The notes under the pieces were generated by a model that saw only the letters and a program-made list of their open reading frames with translations, was not told the DNA's origin and did not search any database. From Arthrobacter sp. ZGTC131 (GTDB lineage Bacteria > Actinomycetota > Actinomycetes > Actinomycetales > Micrococcaceae), in assembly GCF_002929275.1 (NCBI RefSeq), contig NZ_PJIK01000009.1, forward strand, positions 1 to 64,000: a stretch of 64,000 bases of DNA. Reading direction: 5' to 3'. A program made the position numbers and the translations under genes. Position 1 is the first letter of the stretch. Every line of letters starts with the position of its first letter. Below are positions 24,509 to 32,423 of the stretch, piece after piece.

Positions 24509-25258
24509 GTGGAAGCCTTTTGGACCATTGTTGTAATCGGGGGCCTCTTGGCTCTGATGATTTGGGGCTTCGTTGAGAAGTCGAAAGACAAGGCCGCGCG
24601 AAAGGAATCGCTGATCAGATTTCATAAGGACATGTCTAAGCGCGGGTTCACAGCGACGCGTTTATATACTAGCGAATCCATTTTTCTTGCGGTCGATACA
24701 ACGGAGTCTTGCCGGCTCGCTTACGCGCTGAATCCGTCCTTTGCCTCGAAGTTCGTCGATGCCACGAAGATTCTGTCGGTTTCCGTTTACGAGGATCAAC
24801 GTTCGATAGAGCACGCCCACCGTGGTCGCCAAATCGGAGCTGCCGTCGTTGGCAACGCTTTGGCCGGCTCCACAGGCGCGATCATCGGCGGCCTTGGCGC
24901 CAAGAATAAGTCGACAGACGTCGTGAAAAGCATCAGCCTACGCGTTGAGCTGGACGATCCGCAGACCCCAATTCTCGACGTCAATTTCCTGAAGGGTCAA
25001 ACGAATCGGGGCGGCTTCGCCCATGAGAAGACAAGTCGCGAGGCCCGAGCCTGGAGTTCGATGATTACAGCACTTATGAGGAGGAGCGAGAGCCCGGAAC
25101 CAACCGCGGCCCCGGCTCCGGACACGGCCCCGGCCATCACCGGTTCCGGGACCTCCAGGATCGAGAGCCTCAAAAAGCTTGGTGAACTCAAGGACAACGG
25201 AATCCTCACTTCGGAGGAGTTCGACCGAGAGAAAGCCCGCATACTCGATGGAGACTGA
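24509..25258 (+). CDS. SHOCT-domain membrane protein
   Basis: A 249-residue protein. An N-terminal membrane helix (FWTIVVIGGLLALMIWGF) is followed by a soluble domain with a Gly-rich hydrophobic centre (AAVVGNALAGSTGAIIGGLG) and a C-terminal SHOCT motif (SLKKLGELKDNGILTSEEFD, residues about 222-241). SHOCT modules mediate oligomerisation. Function unknown. The GTG at 24509 is the last start before the helix and has GAGAG upstream; codon use is normal, so it looks intact within the decaying region. Confidence 0.78.
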   Translation: MEAFWTIVVIGGLLALMIWGFVEKSKDKAARKESLIRFHKDMSKRGFTATRLYTSESIFLAVDTTESCRLAYALNPSFASKFVDATKILSVSVYEDQRSIEHAHRGRQIGAAVVGNALAGSTGAIIGGLGAKNKSTDVVKSISLRVELDDPQTPILDVNFLKGQTNRGGFAHEKTSREARAWSSMITALMRRSESPEPTAAPAPDTAPAITGSGTSRIESLKKLGELKDNGILTSEEFDREKARILDGD

Positions 25259-25433
25259 CAACAACTAGGTCGCTGCAAGCGTTCCCAGTGAGGCCAGACG
25301 GGAACCCTCCCCAGAAAATGGAGCTAACCACCACCGGGGGCCGCTAACGCAACTGGCGCAGGCCGCGGACGAGTCGATTGTTTCCTCCTGGAACGGGAGT
25401 TCTCGCGGCTACTTCCACTCCCGTGCTTTCCAG

Positions 25434-25460
25434 GCCGATAACCGACGTTATGTCGGTAAC
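25434..25460. repeat. Possible third res-like palindrome
   Basis: Begins GCCGATAACCGACG and contains the hairpin ACCGAC/GTCGGT. It shares the first 11 bases with the two res-like repeats but has no resolvase fragment beside it. It lies in the 277-bp gap before the IclR gene, which otherwise shows nothing. Confidence 0.4.
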
Positions 25461-25535
25461 AACATGGGGGCTTTCAACTCAACTCGAGTCGCCCGCAATG
25501 TTCGAAACGCCTGAGGCAGGTGTTGCGGCAAGCCG

Positions 25536-26189
25536 CTAGTTTTGCCGCGCCATGGCCTCGGCGATCCGTTGCGCTGCCTGGACCACCACGTCGCCGCAGT
25601 CTTTGCCAGGGGATTCGGTCACCCGGGCCAGGGGCATGGCGAGGCAGACGGCAGCGACAATACCTTCGTCGGTCCGCACCGGAGCGCTGACCGAACCCAA
25701 CCCGGGCGTGCGGGACCCCACCGATTCAATCCAGCCCGTCCTCGCCAGTTCCTCCATGGCGTCCTCCTCGCCGGCCAGGAGCCGGCCGCTGGACCCCTGG
25801 GGCAGCAATAGCTTGGATCCGGGAGGCAAGGTGGCACGGAGTTCGTGCCGGCTGTCGGCACTGAGCAGGCAGACGCGTTCATCGCCTCGCCGAACCCACA
25901 GCTGCGCAGTCTCGCCGGTTTGGTCCCGCAGGTCGTTGAGGATCTGCAGGCCCGCGTTCTCAAGCGCGGAGCGGACAAACCGGTCACCGAGCCGGAAGGA
26001 CCCATCCGTGGTTCGGCGGAGGAAGCCGTAGTCGGCGAGCTGCAGCGCCAGGCGGTGTGCGGTCGACAGCGACAGGCCGGTCCGCCGGGACAGCTCGCTC
26101 GCTGACGCGGCGGACCGGCCAACCGCATCGAGAATGGCGGCGGTACGTTCGAGCGTGCGGTTGCTTCCGTTGGTGTCAGGAGACGGCAT
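25536..26189 (-). CDS. IclR-family regulator of the CoA-transferase/lyase cluster
   Basis: A 217-residue protein: winged helix-turn-helix at about residues 10-70 (ASELSRRTGLSLSTAHRLAL) and a C-terminal effector domain (LPPGSKLLLPQGSSGRLLAG; SVSAPVRTDEGIVAAVCLAM). It is slightly shorter than the usual 240-270 residues. It is the last gene of a minus-strand cluster, 20 bp after the ThDP-enzyme gene, so probably co-transcribed. The palindrome at 32222-32236 in front of the first gene is its most likely target. Confidence 0.85.
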   Translation of the reverse strand: MPSPDTNGSNRTLERTAAILDAVGRSAASASELSRRTGLSLSTAHRLALQLADYGFLRRTTDGSFRLGDRFVRSALENAGLQILNDLRDQTGETAQLWVRRGDERVCLLSADSRHELRATLPPGSKLLLPQGSSGRLLAGEEDAMEELARTGWIESVGSRTPGLGSVSAPVRTDEGIVAAVCLAMPLARVTESPGKDCGDVVVQAAQRIAEAMARQN

Positions 26190-26209
26190 GTGGCTAGCCT
26201 ATGGCGTCC

Positions 26210-27898
26210 CTAGCCTTTGGCTGCCACGGACTCAGCCATGAACTCAGCCACCACTTTCTGGGAGATCGCTACGTCCAGGACGTACACGCCCTCCTCGTGG
26301 GACGCGAGCCACTCCTGCAACGGGGCCAGGTCGGCCAGTGTGCGGGCTTTGGTGCCCTGGGCGCCAAGTGCACGTCCGACGGCGGCGAAGTCCACTTCGT
26401 CAATCAGCATCGCCTGGTTGTGGAGCCCCTTGGCGGCGTACTGGTGAAGCTCTGCCCCGTAGGCGGAGTCGTTGAGGACCACCACCACACCCTTTCGCGT
26501 GGCCCGGAGGAAGGTCTCGAAATCGGCAAGGCCCATCAGTCCGCCGCCGTCGCCGCTGACCAGGACGGTGGTTCGTTCGGGGCGGGCCACCGAGACGCCG
26601 GCCGCGGATCCGAAGCCCAGGCCGATGGACTGGAAGGCGGTTCCTACCAGGATCATGGCGTGCGGGTCCGGTACGGAAAGGTACATGGGCGCCCACCCGA
26701 TGAAGTGCCCGCCGTCCATGACAACTGAGCGTTCGGCTGGCAGGATGCGGTCCAGCGCGGCGACGACGGCACGCGGGTTCAAGCGCCCGTCCGGCCCGAA
26801 CTCCACCGGGTCTTCGCTCGGGACGGAGGACCGGAACTCCGCCTCGGATACGTCCGGGACCTGGCTCCGCCAGGTAGAGGAGGCGGTGGGGATCCGCTCC
26901 AGCAGTCCCTCGATGAACGGGCGGATGTCCGCCCGGATGTAGTCCGCTGCGGGGTGTCCCGGGTCCGGTTCGTTGTCCACCCGGATGACTTTGGTGCCTT
27001 CCGGGAACAGCGTTCCGTAGCGCGTCTGAAATATGTTCAGGCTGGCTCCCACCACCAGAACCAGATCCGCCCGGCGTGCAACATCCAGCCTGTGGCTGCG
27101 GGTAAAGCCGCCGGCGATCCCCAGGTCCCAGGGGCTGTCAAAAGCGTTTGCCGCCATGACTGATGTCATGAAGAGTGCGCCGAGCCGGTCCCCAACTTGG
27201 CGCAGCGGTTCAACAGCCCGGGCCAGCAGCACGCCCCGGCCTCCCAGGATCAGCGGGCGTTCCGACGCAGCGAGCAAGGCCGCCACACGTTCCAGATCAT
27301 CGGGTTCCGCGGGCCACGCCGGCTTCACCGGCAGGGGTTCGAGCGGTTCCGGGGCCGACGGCGGGGCGGTGGCGAGGTCGTAGGGAATGGCCAGGACCAC
27401 GGGCTGGACTGTCTGCAAGGCGAGGTCGAACGCGCGGTGCGTGATAGCGGCGGCGTTGCCCGGCCGGGCGACCAGTGTTACCACTCCTGCCGCTTCGGCT
27501 GCCTTGGCCTGGTCGATGTCGAACGGCCGGAGGCCGGTGGAGGGAGCATCGCCGACCACTAGGACCAGCGGGATCCGGGCCATCCGAGCCTCGGCGAGAG
27601 TTGTATATGCGTTGGTAAAGCCGGCGCCGTAGGTGGTGGTGGCGGCGGCTATGTCTCCGGTTGCCCGGTGGTAGGCATCCGCCATGGCCACGGTTGCGGA
27701 CTCGTGCCGGGCCGACGTGAAGGGAAAACCCCGGCGCGTCAGCCGGCTGATGAGATGGGCATTGCCGTTGCCCATCAGCCCAAACAGGTGGCGCGCGCGT
27801 TCCGCCACGACGTCGGCGACAATCGCGGAGACGTGGCCCTCGTCCGGGAGGACGGGCGCCTTGCCGTCGGCTACAAGTTCAGTACTGGTGCTGGTCAT
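26210..27898 (-). CDS. Thiamine diphosphate-dependent enzyme (acetolactate synthase/2-oxoacid decarboxylase superfamily)
   Basis: A 562-residue three-domain ThDP enzyme. The N-terminal PYR domain carries the activating Glu in RHESATVAMADAYHRATG; the central domain starts near ASERPLILGGRGVLLARAVE; the C-terminal PP domain has GDGGGLMGLADFETF and VLNDSAYG, the Mg-ThDP motif. The subfamily (decarboxylase, oxalyl-CoA decarboxylase/hydroxyacyl-CoA lyase or carboligase) cannot be fixed by eye. Its neighbours suggest a C-C cleavage or decarboxylation on an oxo- or hydroxyacid route. ATG 27898 has GAAAGAAG upstream; the longer in-frame extension is Arg/Pro-rich shadow. Confidence 0.8.
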   Translation of the reverse strand: MTSTSTELVADGKAPVLPDEGHVSAIVADVVAERARHLFGLMGNGNAHLISRLTRRGFPFTSARHESATVAMADAYHRATGDIAAATTTYGAGFTNAYTTLAEARMARIPLVLVVGDAPSTGLRPFDIDQAKAAEAAGVVTLVARPGNAAAITHRAFDLALQTVQPVVLAIPYDLATAPPSAPEPLEPLPVKPAWPAEPDDLERVAALLAASERPLILGGRGVLLARAVEPLRQVGDRLGALFMTSVMAANAFDSPWDLGIAGGFTRSHRLDVARRADLVLVVGASLNIFQTRYGTLFPEGTKVIRVDNEPDPGHPAADYIRADIRPFIEGLLERIPTASSTWRSQVPDVSEAEFRSSVPSEDPVEFGPDGRLNPRAVVAALDRILPAERSVVMDGGHFIGWAPMYLSVPDPHAMILVGTAFQSIGLGFGSAAGVSVARPERTTVLVSGDGGGLMGLADFETFLRATRKGVVVVLNDSAYGAELHQYAAKGLHNQAMLIDEVDFAAVGRALGAQGTKARTLADLAPLQEWLASHEEGVYVLDVAISQKVVAEFMAESVAAKG

Positions 27899-27932
27899 GG
27901 CTTCTTTCACGTTCCTGGGTTCGGGCAAGGCT

Positions 27933-28472
27933 CTAGCTGGCGGTGGGGACCAGCGACGCGGCGCCGCGATGCCTCCCGGTGAGTTCGAGGTAGGTGGCGG
28001 CGTTCTGGCTGCAGTGCTCAATTTCCTCGGGTGTGAGCGGGCGGCGCACCTTTCCGGGGACGCCTGCCACGAGCGATCCCGGCGGCACTTCCATGCCTTC
28101 AAGCACCAGTGCGTTGGCTGCGATCAGGGAGCCGGCGCCGATGACGGCGCCGTTCAGGACGGTCGCATTCATGCCGATCAGTGTCCCGTCGCCGACGGTG
28201 CAGCCGTGCAGCACGGCACCGTGCCCCACGCTGACCCGGCTGCCAACCCGTGCCGGGTAGCCGGGGTCGGCGTGGACAACGGCGCAGTCCTGGATGTTGC
28301 TGCCAGCCCCGATGCTGATGTCCTCCATGTCCGCCCGCACAACGGCGCCGTAATAGATTCCGGTGCCGGCACCGATGGTTGCCGAGCCGACGACGACGGC
28401 CGTGGGAGCTATCCACGTATTGTCCGAAAGTGAGGGGTTGCGGCCGTCGACGGCCAGGATGTGGGAGGTCAT
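27933..28472 (-). CDS. Gamma-carbonic-anhydrase-like hexapeptide-repeat protein
   Basis: A 179-residue left-handed beta-helix protein with hexapeptide repeats (VVVGSATIGAGTGIYYGAVV, NIQDCAVVHADPGYPARVGS). Metal-ligand histidines sit at VVHAD, VGHGAVLHGC as in the PaaY/YrdA/CaiE group. It could be a thioesterase accessory (PaaY type) or a carbonic anhydrase. In this cluster it may hydrate CO2 from the ThDP enzyme or clear stalled CoA esters; both are inferences. It lies 34 bp upstream of the ThDP gene. Confidence 0.83.
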   Translation of the reverse strand: MTSHILAVDGRNPSLSDNTWIAPTAVVVGSATIGAGTGIYYGAVVRADMEDISIGAGSNIQDCAVVHADPGYPARVGSRVSVGHGAVLHGCTVGDGTLIGMNATVLNGAVIGAGSLIAANALVLEGMEVPPGSLVAGVPGKVRRPLTPEEIEHCSQNAATYLELTGRHRGAASLVPTAS

Positions 28473-28497
28473 GGGGGTCCTTAGGTGGGGTGAAAGG

Positions 28498-28528
28498 GCG
28501 GTGCCCCGTTGAACGTGCGGGGCACCGC
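28498..28528 (-). other. Intercistronic hairpin between transporter and hexapeptide gene
   Basis: A perfect 11-bp stem (GCGGTGCCCCG, 28498-28508, with CGGGGCACCGC, 28518-28528) and a 9-nt loop. No T-tract; probably a processing site or partial terminator inside the operon. Confidence 0.6.
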
Positions 28529-28559
28529 CGTCGTAATTCCGCGCTGAGTGAAAATGCCG

Positions 28560-29993
28560 CTAGACGAGGAACGGGACGATCAGCGAGGTCACGAAGAGGA
28601 CCAGCGCTCCGCCGAGGCGGTTGGTCAGGGCCGCGAACGGCATCAGGTGCATCCGGTTGGCCGCGCTGAGGACTGCCACGTCACCGCTGCCGCCGGTGTC
28701 CGCCATCACCAGGCCGGGTGTGATGGATGCTTCGACGAAGTTGAACTTGACCAGCCATCCAAGGATGCCGGAGGTCAGGGTCGCGATGACGACCGTGCAG
28801 ATGGTCAGGAGGATGAACAGCGGGTTGCTCAGCGAGGCGAGCACGTCAGTGATGTCGATGTAGGTGAGGCTGACGCCCACCAGTAGTGCGGGAACCAGGA
28901 CGGCGCCGATCATGTCGCCCCAGTCGGCCGTGGACTCTTCAACGTCCTGGGGGAGCAACCCGAAGATCTTGACGGCGGCGGCCGCGATGATAGCCCAGGC
29001 GTAGGGGTGCAGTCCGGGAAGGAGCGCGGCGACGAGGTTGCCAAAGACAAAGAGGCTTCCCGCGATGAGCAGGCCCTTGCCCAAGGCGATGAAGGAGGAG
29101 GTGTCCCGCTTTGGGGGCAGGGTGAGTTCGTCGGAGCGTCCCTTGATCCGCAGGAGCTGGCCGTGACCGTTGAAGCCGACGAAGAGCTGCTTCTTGCGCT
29201 TGCCCAGTCCGTTGTAGATGCCTGCGATGAGGATGCATACCACATTGGCCATGACAACAGCGGACATGAGCTCACCCATGAAGGTGGCGGAGTCGCCGCC
29301 GGTGGCGGAGGCATACATCTCGGACATCGGCAGGGCGCCGACGCCAAGGCCGCCTGCCATGATGGGCGCAGCGATAAAGAGAATGCCTTCGATGAACCCA
29401 AAGCCGGTCAGGGCAGCGATGAGCCCGACCAGGATGAATGTAGCGAGGAGGCAACCCACGATGGGGACCGCGAAACGCGGTCCTGCCTTGAGCAGGAGCG
29501 CGCGTGGCATGCCAAGGATGGAGCCGGCAATGATGCCGACGACGAAGAAGTCCAGGAAGCCGTGTCCGTCGATGAAGTTCTGCACCACGGTGACAAAGTT
29601 CTCGGGCATCAGGCCGAGGAAAGCCAGTGTGGCGGGAGCGAAGGTACACAGGACGGTCGGCAGCCCAAAGTCGCGGACCACAGGGAACAGGTTCCCAATC
29701 CAGATGAACAGGCCGCCGAGCAGGATGGTGGTGGCAAAGCCGACCACCATGGTGTCCGGCAGGTTGCCTGTGAGGGCGGCGGTGAGGACAAGGGCCGCGA
29801 GGACGAGGTAGAGAGGGGCGGGGATGCTGGCGATTCTGAAACCTAAACGGCCAGGGTAGTGGGTCCCGGGCCGGGAGCCGACCGTGCGGGCTACCGGATG
29901 TTCGATGCCGCCGGCGGGGCCGGGGGAGGTCTCGTTCATGGCCGTGTCCGTTGGGTCGGTGGGGAGTTCCGTGGTGCGTGGGCTTGTAGACAT
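28560..29993 (-). CDS. 2-hydroxycarboxylate transporter (2HCT/CitS family)
   Basis: A 477-residue membrane protein with 11-12 helices and the two family signature GGxG reentrant loops: AGGLGVGALPMSEMYASATG and MADTGGSGDVAVLSAANRMH. Family members carry citrate, malate or lactate with Na+ or H+. Here it probably imports the cluster's substrate, a hydroxy- or oxo-dicarboxylate. The N-terminal tail of about 55 residues is long and polar. ATG 29993 was chosen because GGAGACG precedes it by four bases; the TTG at 30005 is the alternative. Confidence 0.87.
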   Translation of the reverse strand: MSTSPRTTELPTDPTDTAMNETSPGPAGGIEHPVARTVGSRPGTHYPGRLGFRIASIPAPLYLVLAALVLTAALTGNLPDTMVVGFATTILLGGLFIWIGNLFPVVRDFGLPTVLCTFAPATLAFLGLMPENFVTVVQNFIDGHGFLDFFVVGIIAGSILGMPRALLLKAGPRFAVPIVGCLLATFILVGLIAALTGFGFIEGILFIAAPIMAGGLGVGALPMSEMYASATGGDSATFMGELMSAVVMANVVCILIAGIYNGLGKRKKQLFVGFNGHGQLLRIKGRSDELTLPPKRDTSSFIALGKGLLIAGSLFVFGNLVAALLPGLHPYAWAIIAAAAVKIFGLLPQDVEESTADWGDMIGAVLVPALLVGVSLTYIDITDVLASLSNPLFILLTICTVVIATLTSGILGWLVKFNFVEASITPGLVMADTGGSGDVAVLSAANRMHLMPFAALTNRLGGALVLFVTSLIVPFLV

Positions 29994-30076
29994 CTTCGTC
30001 TCCAAAACGGTGAGTAGGAATTGTTATTTTGCTGCTGATTGTCTGGTGCTGGGCCTGATGTTGGACGCGAAGGGAT

Positions 30077-30952
30077 CTAGCGGGCAGGGTCCAGCAGGCC
30101 GGCGGCGGGGGAGTGCAGGATGATTTCGCGGGCGAGCCGGACGGCGTCGGCGAGTCGGTCCTCGTCGATGCCGGTGTCGTGGCCCTCGGCGTGCAGGTGC
30201 CTGACGAGTTCCTCGGTGGCGATATTGCCGTGCGCGCCGGGCGCGAACGGGCAGCCGCCGTAGCCGCCCAGGGCGGCGTCGAAACGGACGACGCCGATCC
30301 CCACGGCAGCGCTTGCCGTAGCCAGTGCCTGGCCGTGGGCGTTGTGGAGGTGGAGGTAGTAGGTCAGGTCAGGTTCGGCGTCGCGGACAAAGCGCATGCT
30401 GGCCATCACCTGCTCGGTTGGGGTTGTGCCCAGCGTATCCGCCAGCCCGACGTCGGAGATTCCCATGTCCTTGAAGGCGCGGACCACGCGCAGCAGGTAG
30501 CCGGGGTCGATGCTGCCTTCGAACGGGCAGGTGAAGGCGGTTGAGATGCCGGCGAAAAAGCGGACTTCGGGGAACCGGGAGACTGCTTCGCCGATGCCGG
30601 CGAGGGCGTCTTCGATGGCCTGCCCGGCGTTGGCGTTGCTGTGCGCCTGGCTGGCGGAGGTGACCACCTGGATGTCCGTAGCACCGGCCGTAACGGCCCG
30701 TTCAATGCCCTTGCCGTTGAGTGCCAGGCTCGTAAAGGTGACGCCCTGAATAGCCGGCAGGGTGGAGATGACATCGGCGGCATCGGCCATCTGCGGCACG
30801 CGCTTCGGATTGACGAATGAGGCCGCCTCGATGCGTTTCACGCCGGCGGACACCAGTGCTTCGGCAATTTCCAGCTTGTGCGCTGTGGACACGATGACGG
30901 GTTCGTCCTGCAGCCCGTCGCGCAGGAAGACGTCGGTGATTTCCACCTTCAT
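30077..30952 (-). CDS. HMG-CoA lyase-family enzyme (possibly citramalyl-CoA lyase)
   Basis: A 291-residue TIM barrel of the HMG-CoA lyase group. Conserved features: RDGLQDE (catalytic Arg and metal Asp), EAASFVNPKRVPQMAD, LHLHNAHG (metal histidines) and the signature GGYGGCPFAPGAHGNIATEE with its catalytic Cys. The family cleaves 3-hydroxy-3-methyl-branched acyl-CoAs to acetyl-CoA plus a keto product. Its ATG follows the stop of the CoA-transferase directly (TAA ATG), so the transferase product is probably its substrate. Confidence 0.87.
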   Translation of the reverse strand: MKVEITDVFLRDGLQDEPVIVSTAHKLEIAEALVSAGVKRIEAASFVNPKRVPQMADAADVISTLPAIQGVTFTSLALNGKGIERAVTAGATDIQVVTSASQAHSNANAGQAIEDALAGIGEAVSRFPEVRFFAGISTAFTCPFEGSIDPGYLLRVVRAFKDMGISDVGLADTLGTTPTEQVMASMRFVRDAEPDLTYYLHLHNAHGQALATASAAVGIGVVRFDAALGGYGGCPFAPGAHGNIATEELVRHLHAEGHDTGIDEDRLADAVRLAREIILHSPAAGLLDPAR

Positions 30953-32188
30953 TTAGCGCACCTCCTGCAGTCCGAGCCCGGCAATTTCGTCAGTGGTCAT
31001 GCCGGCGAGTTCCTGCAGCACCTCTTCGGTGTGCTGGCCCAGTTCAGGCCCGACCCATTTGACGCGGCCCTCGTGGCCGGGGATTTTCGGGACGACGCCC
31101 GGGAAGCGGATCAGTTCGGGCTCGTTTTCGATGACCACTTCGTGGGTCTGGATCATGTCGCGTGCAAGGTAGTGCTTGTCCACGGCAATGCTGGGTGCGT
31201 CGTACACAGGACCGGCGGGGACTCCGGCGTCGTCCAGCTTGTCCAGTACCTCAGCGAGCGGCATGCCGCCCGTCCATGCGGAAATGGCGCCGTTGAGTTC
31301 CTCTTCGCGTGCGCCGCGCGCCTCGGTGGTGAGGAGGGTTTCGTCCTCCGCGAGGTCCTCGCGGCCAATTGCCCGCATAAGTCGGACGAACACCGAGTTG
31401 GAGTTCCCGCCGATAACCACCTCAAGTTCGTCCTGGCAAAGGTAGGATCCGGTGGGTACAACGCCAGGCAGGGCGCCGCCGGTGCGCTTCCGGACCATGC
31501 CGTAAGCGTCATAGTCCGGAACCAGCGACTCGAGCAGGCTGAAAACGCCCTCATAAAGCGCCACGTCGACCACATTGGAAGTGCCGGTCTGCAGCCCGCG
31601 GGCCTTCTGCAGCATAAGCATCAGCGCGCCAATCACACCGTACAAACCGGCGACGGTATCCCCCATGCTGGCCGCCGCACGGCCGGCGGGACGGTCCGGT
31701 TCGCCTGTGATGTAGCGAAGGCCGGCAAACGACTCGGCGGAACTGCCAAAGCCGGCACGGTTCTTGTACGGGCCAGTCTGGCCATAACCGGAGATCCGGA
31801 CCATGACCACCTCGGGATTGAGCTCCTGGAGCACGTCCGGGCCCAGCCCCCACTTCTCCAGCGTGCCGGGGCGGAAGTTTTCGATGACCACGTCGCACTG
31901 TGCGGCGATCTTCTTGACCGCCTCGCGTCCCGCCTCGGAACGGAGGTCCAGGGCCACCGACTTCTTGTTGCGGCCGATGGTGCGGAACAGCATGGAGGTG
32001 GTGCCACGGGTCTTGCGCCAGTCCCGCAGCTCATCGCCCCCTTGGGGCTTTTCAATCTTGATGACCTCCGCACCGAAGTCACCAAAAAGTCGGGCGGCGA
32101 ACGGCGCCGCGATAAAGCTGCCAAGCTCCAGCACACGGATGCCGTGGAGAGGGAGGGAGTTGCCCTCCAGAGAAAGTTCCTGCGTCAT
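30953..32188 (-). CDS. CaiB/BaiF-type (class III) CoA-transferase
   Basis: A 411-residue class III CoA-transferase: IRVLELGSFIAAPFAARLFG at the start, ENFRPGTLEKWGLG, the catalytic Asp in SMGDTVAGLYG and a small insert domain (CQDELEVVIGGNSNSVFVRL). It moves CoA, often from succinyl-CoA, to a carboxylic acid; the adjoining lyase suggests citramalate, 3-hydroxy-3-methylglutarate or a similar acceptor. It is the first gene of the cluster, read from a promoter near 32.2 kb. ATG 32188 has CAGGAA upstream; a start at 32227 would fall inside the palindrome region. Confidence 0.87.
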   Translation of the reverse strand: MTQELSLEGNSLPLHGIRVLELGSFIAAPFAARLFGDFGAEVIKIEKPQGGDELRDWRKTRGTTSMLFRTIGRNKKSVALDLRSEAGREAVKKIAAQCDVVIENFRPGTLEKWGLGPDVLQELNPEVVMVRISGYGQTGPYKNRAGFGSSAESFAGLRYITGEPDRPAGRAAASMGDTVAGLYGVIGALMLMLQKARGLQTGTSNVVDVALYEGVFSLLESLVPDYDAYGMVRKRTGGALPGVVPTGSYLCQDELEVVIGGNSNSVFVRLMRAIGREDLAEDETLLTTEARGAREEELNGAISAWTGGMPLAEVLDKLDDAGVPAGPVYDAPSIAVDKHYLARDMIQTHEVVIENEPELIRFPGVVPKIPGHEGRVKWVGPELGQHTEEVLQELAGMTTDEIAGLGLQEVR

Positions 32189-32221
32189 GTGGTTCCTGCC
32201 TGCGTCTTTGAGTGCAAGACT

Positions 32222-32236
32222 TCCCACTCAGTGGGA
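32222..32236. promoter_or_regulatory. Candidate IclR operator TCCCACTCAGTGGGA
   Basis: A perfect 7-1-7 palindrome, 34 bp upstream of the CoA-transferase start. IclR proteins commonly bind 15-bp palindromes of this form. The cluster's IclR gene makes this the likely control site. Confidence 0.55.
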
Positions 32237-32423
32237 GATGCTTGTCATTGGGCGGATAGACGATAGCATCGCTATGTGACGCGCGCAACACCTATGGGTC
32301 CGGCGGCGGGTGATAATTTTAGTTACCGCCCTATTGGGTGGTGACACCATGTCCTTGGCGCCTGCCGCGCGGTCTCAACCTTGCGCGTAGCCGGCTCCCG
32401 TGCACTAAGAAGCTGGGGTTTGT

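Noticed and set aside
26210-32188. Oxalate catabolism (formyl-CoA transferase plus oxalyl-CoA decarboxylase)
   Set aside because: A class III transferase and a ThDP enzyme are present, but the directly coupled HMG-CoA-lyase-type enzyme and the 2HCT carrier do not fit oxalate, and the ThDP enzyme shows no clear oxalyl-CoA decarboxylase signature by eye.
30878-32266. A 462-codon plus-strand frame across the CoA-transferase
   Set aside because: Antisense to a full-length CaiB-type gene; composition typical of a shadow frame.
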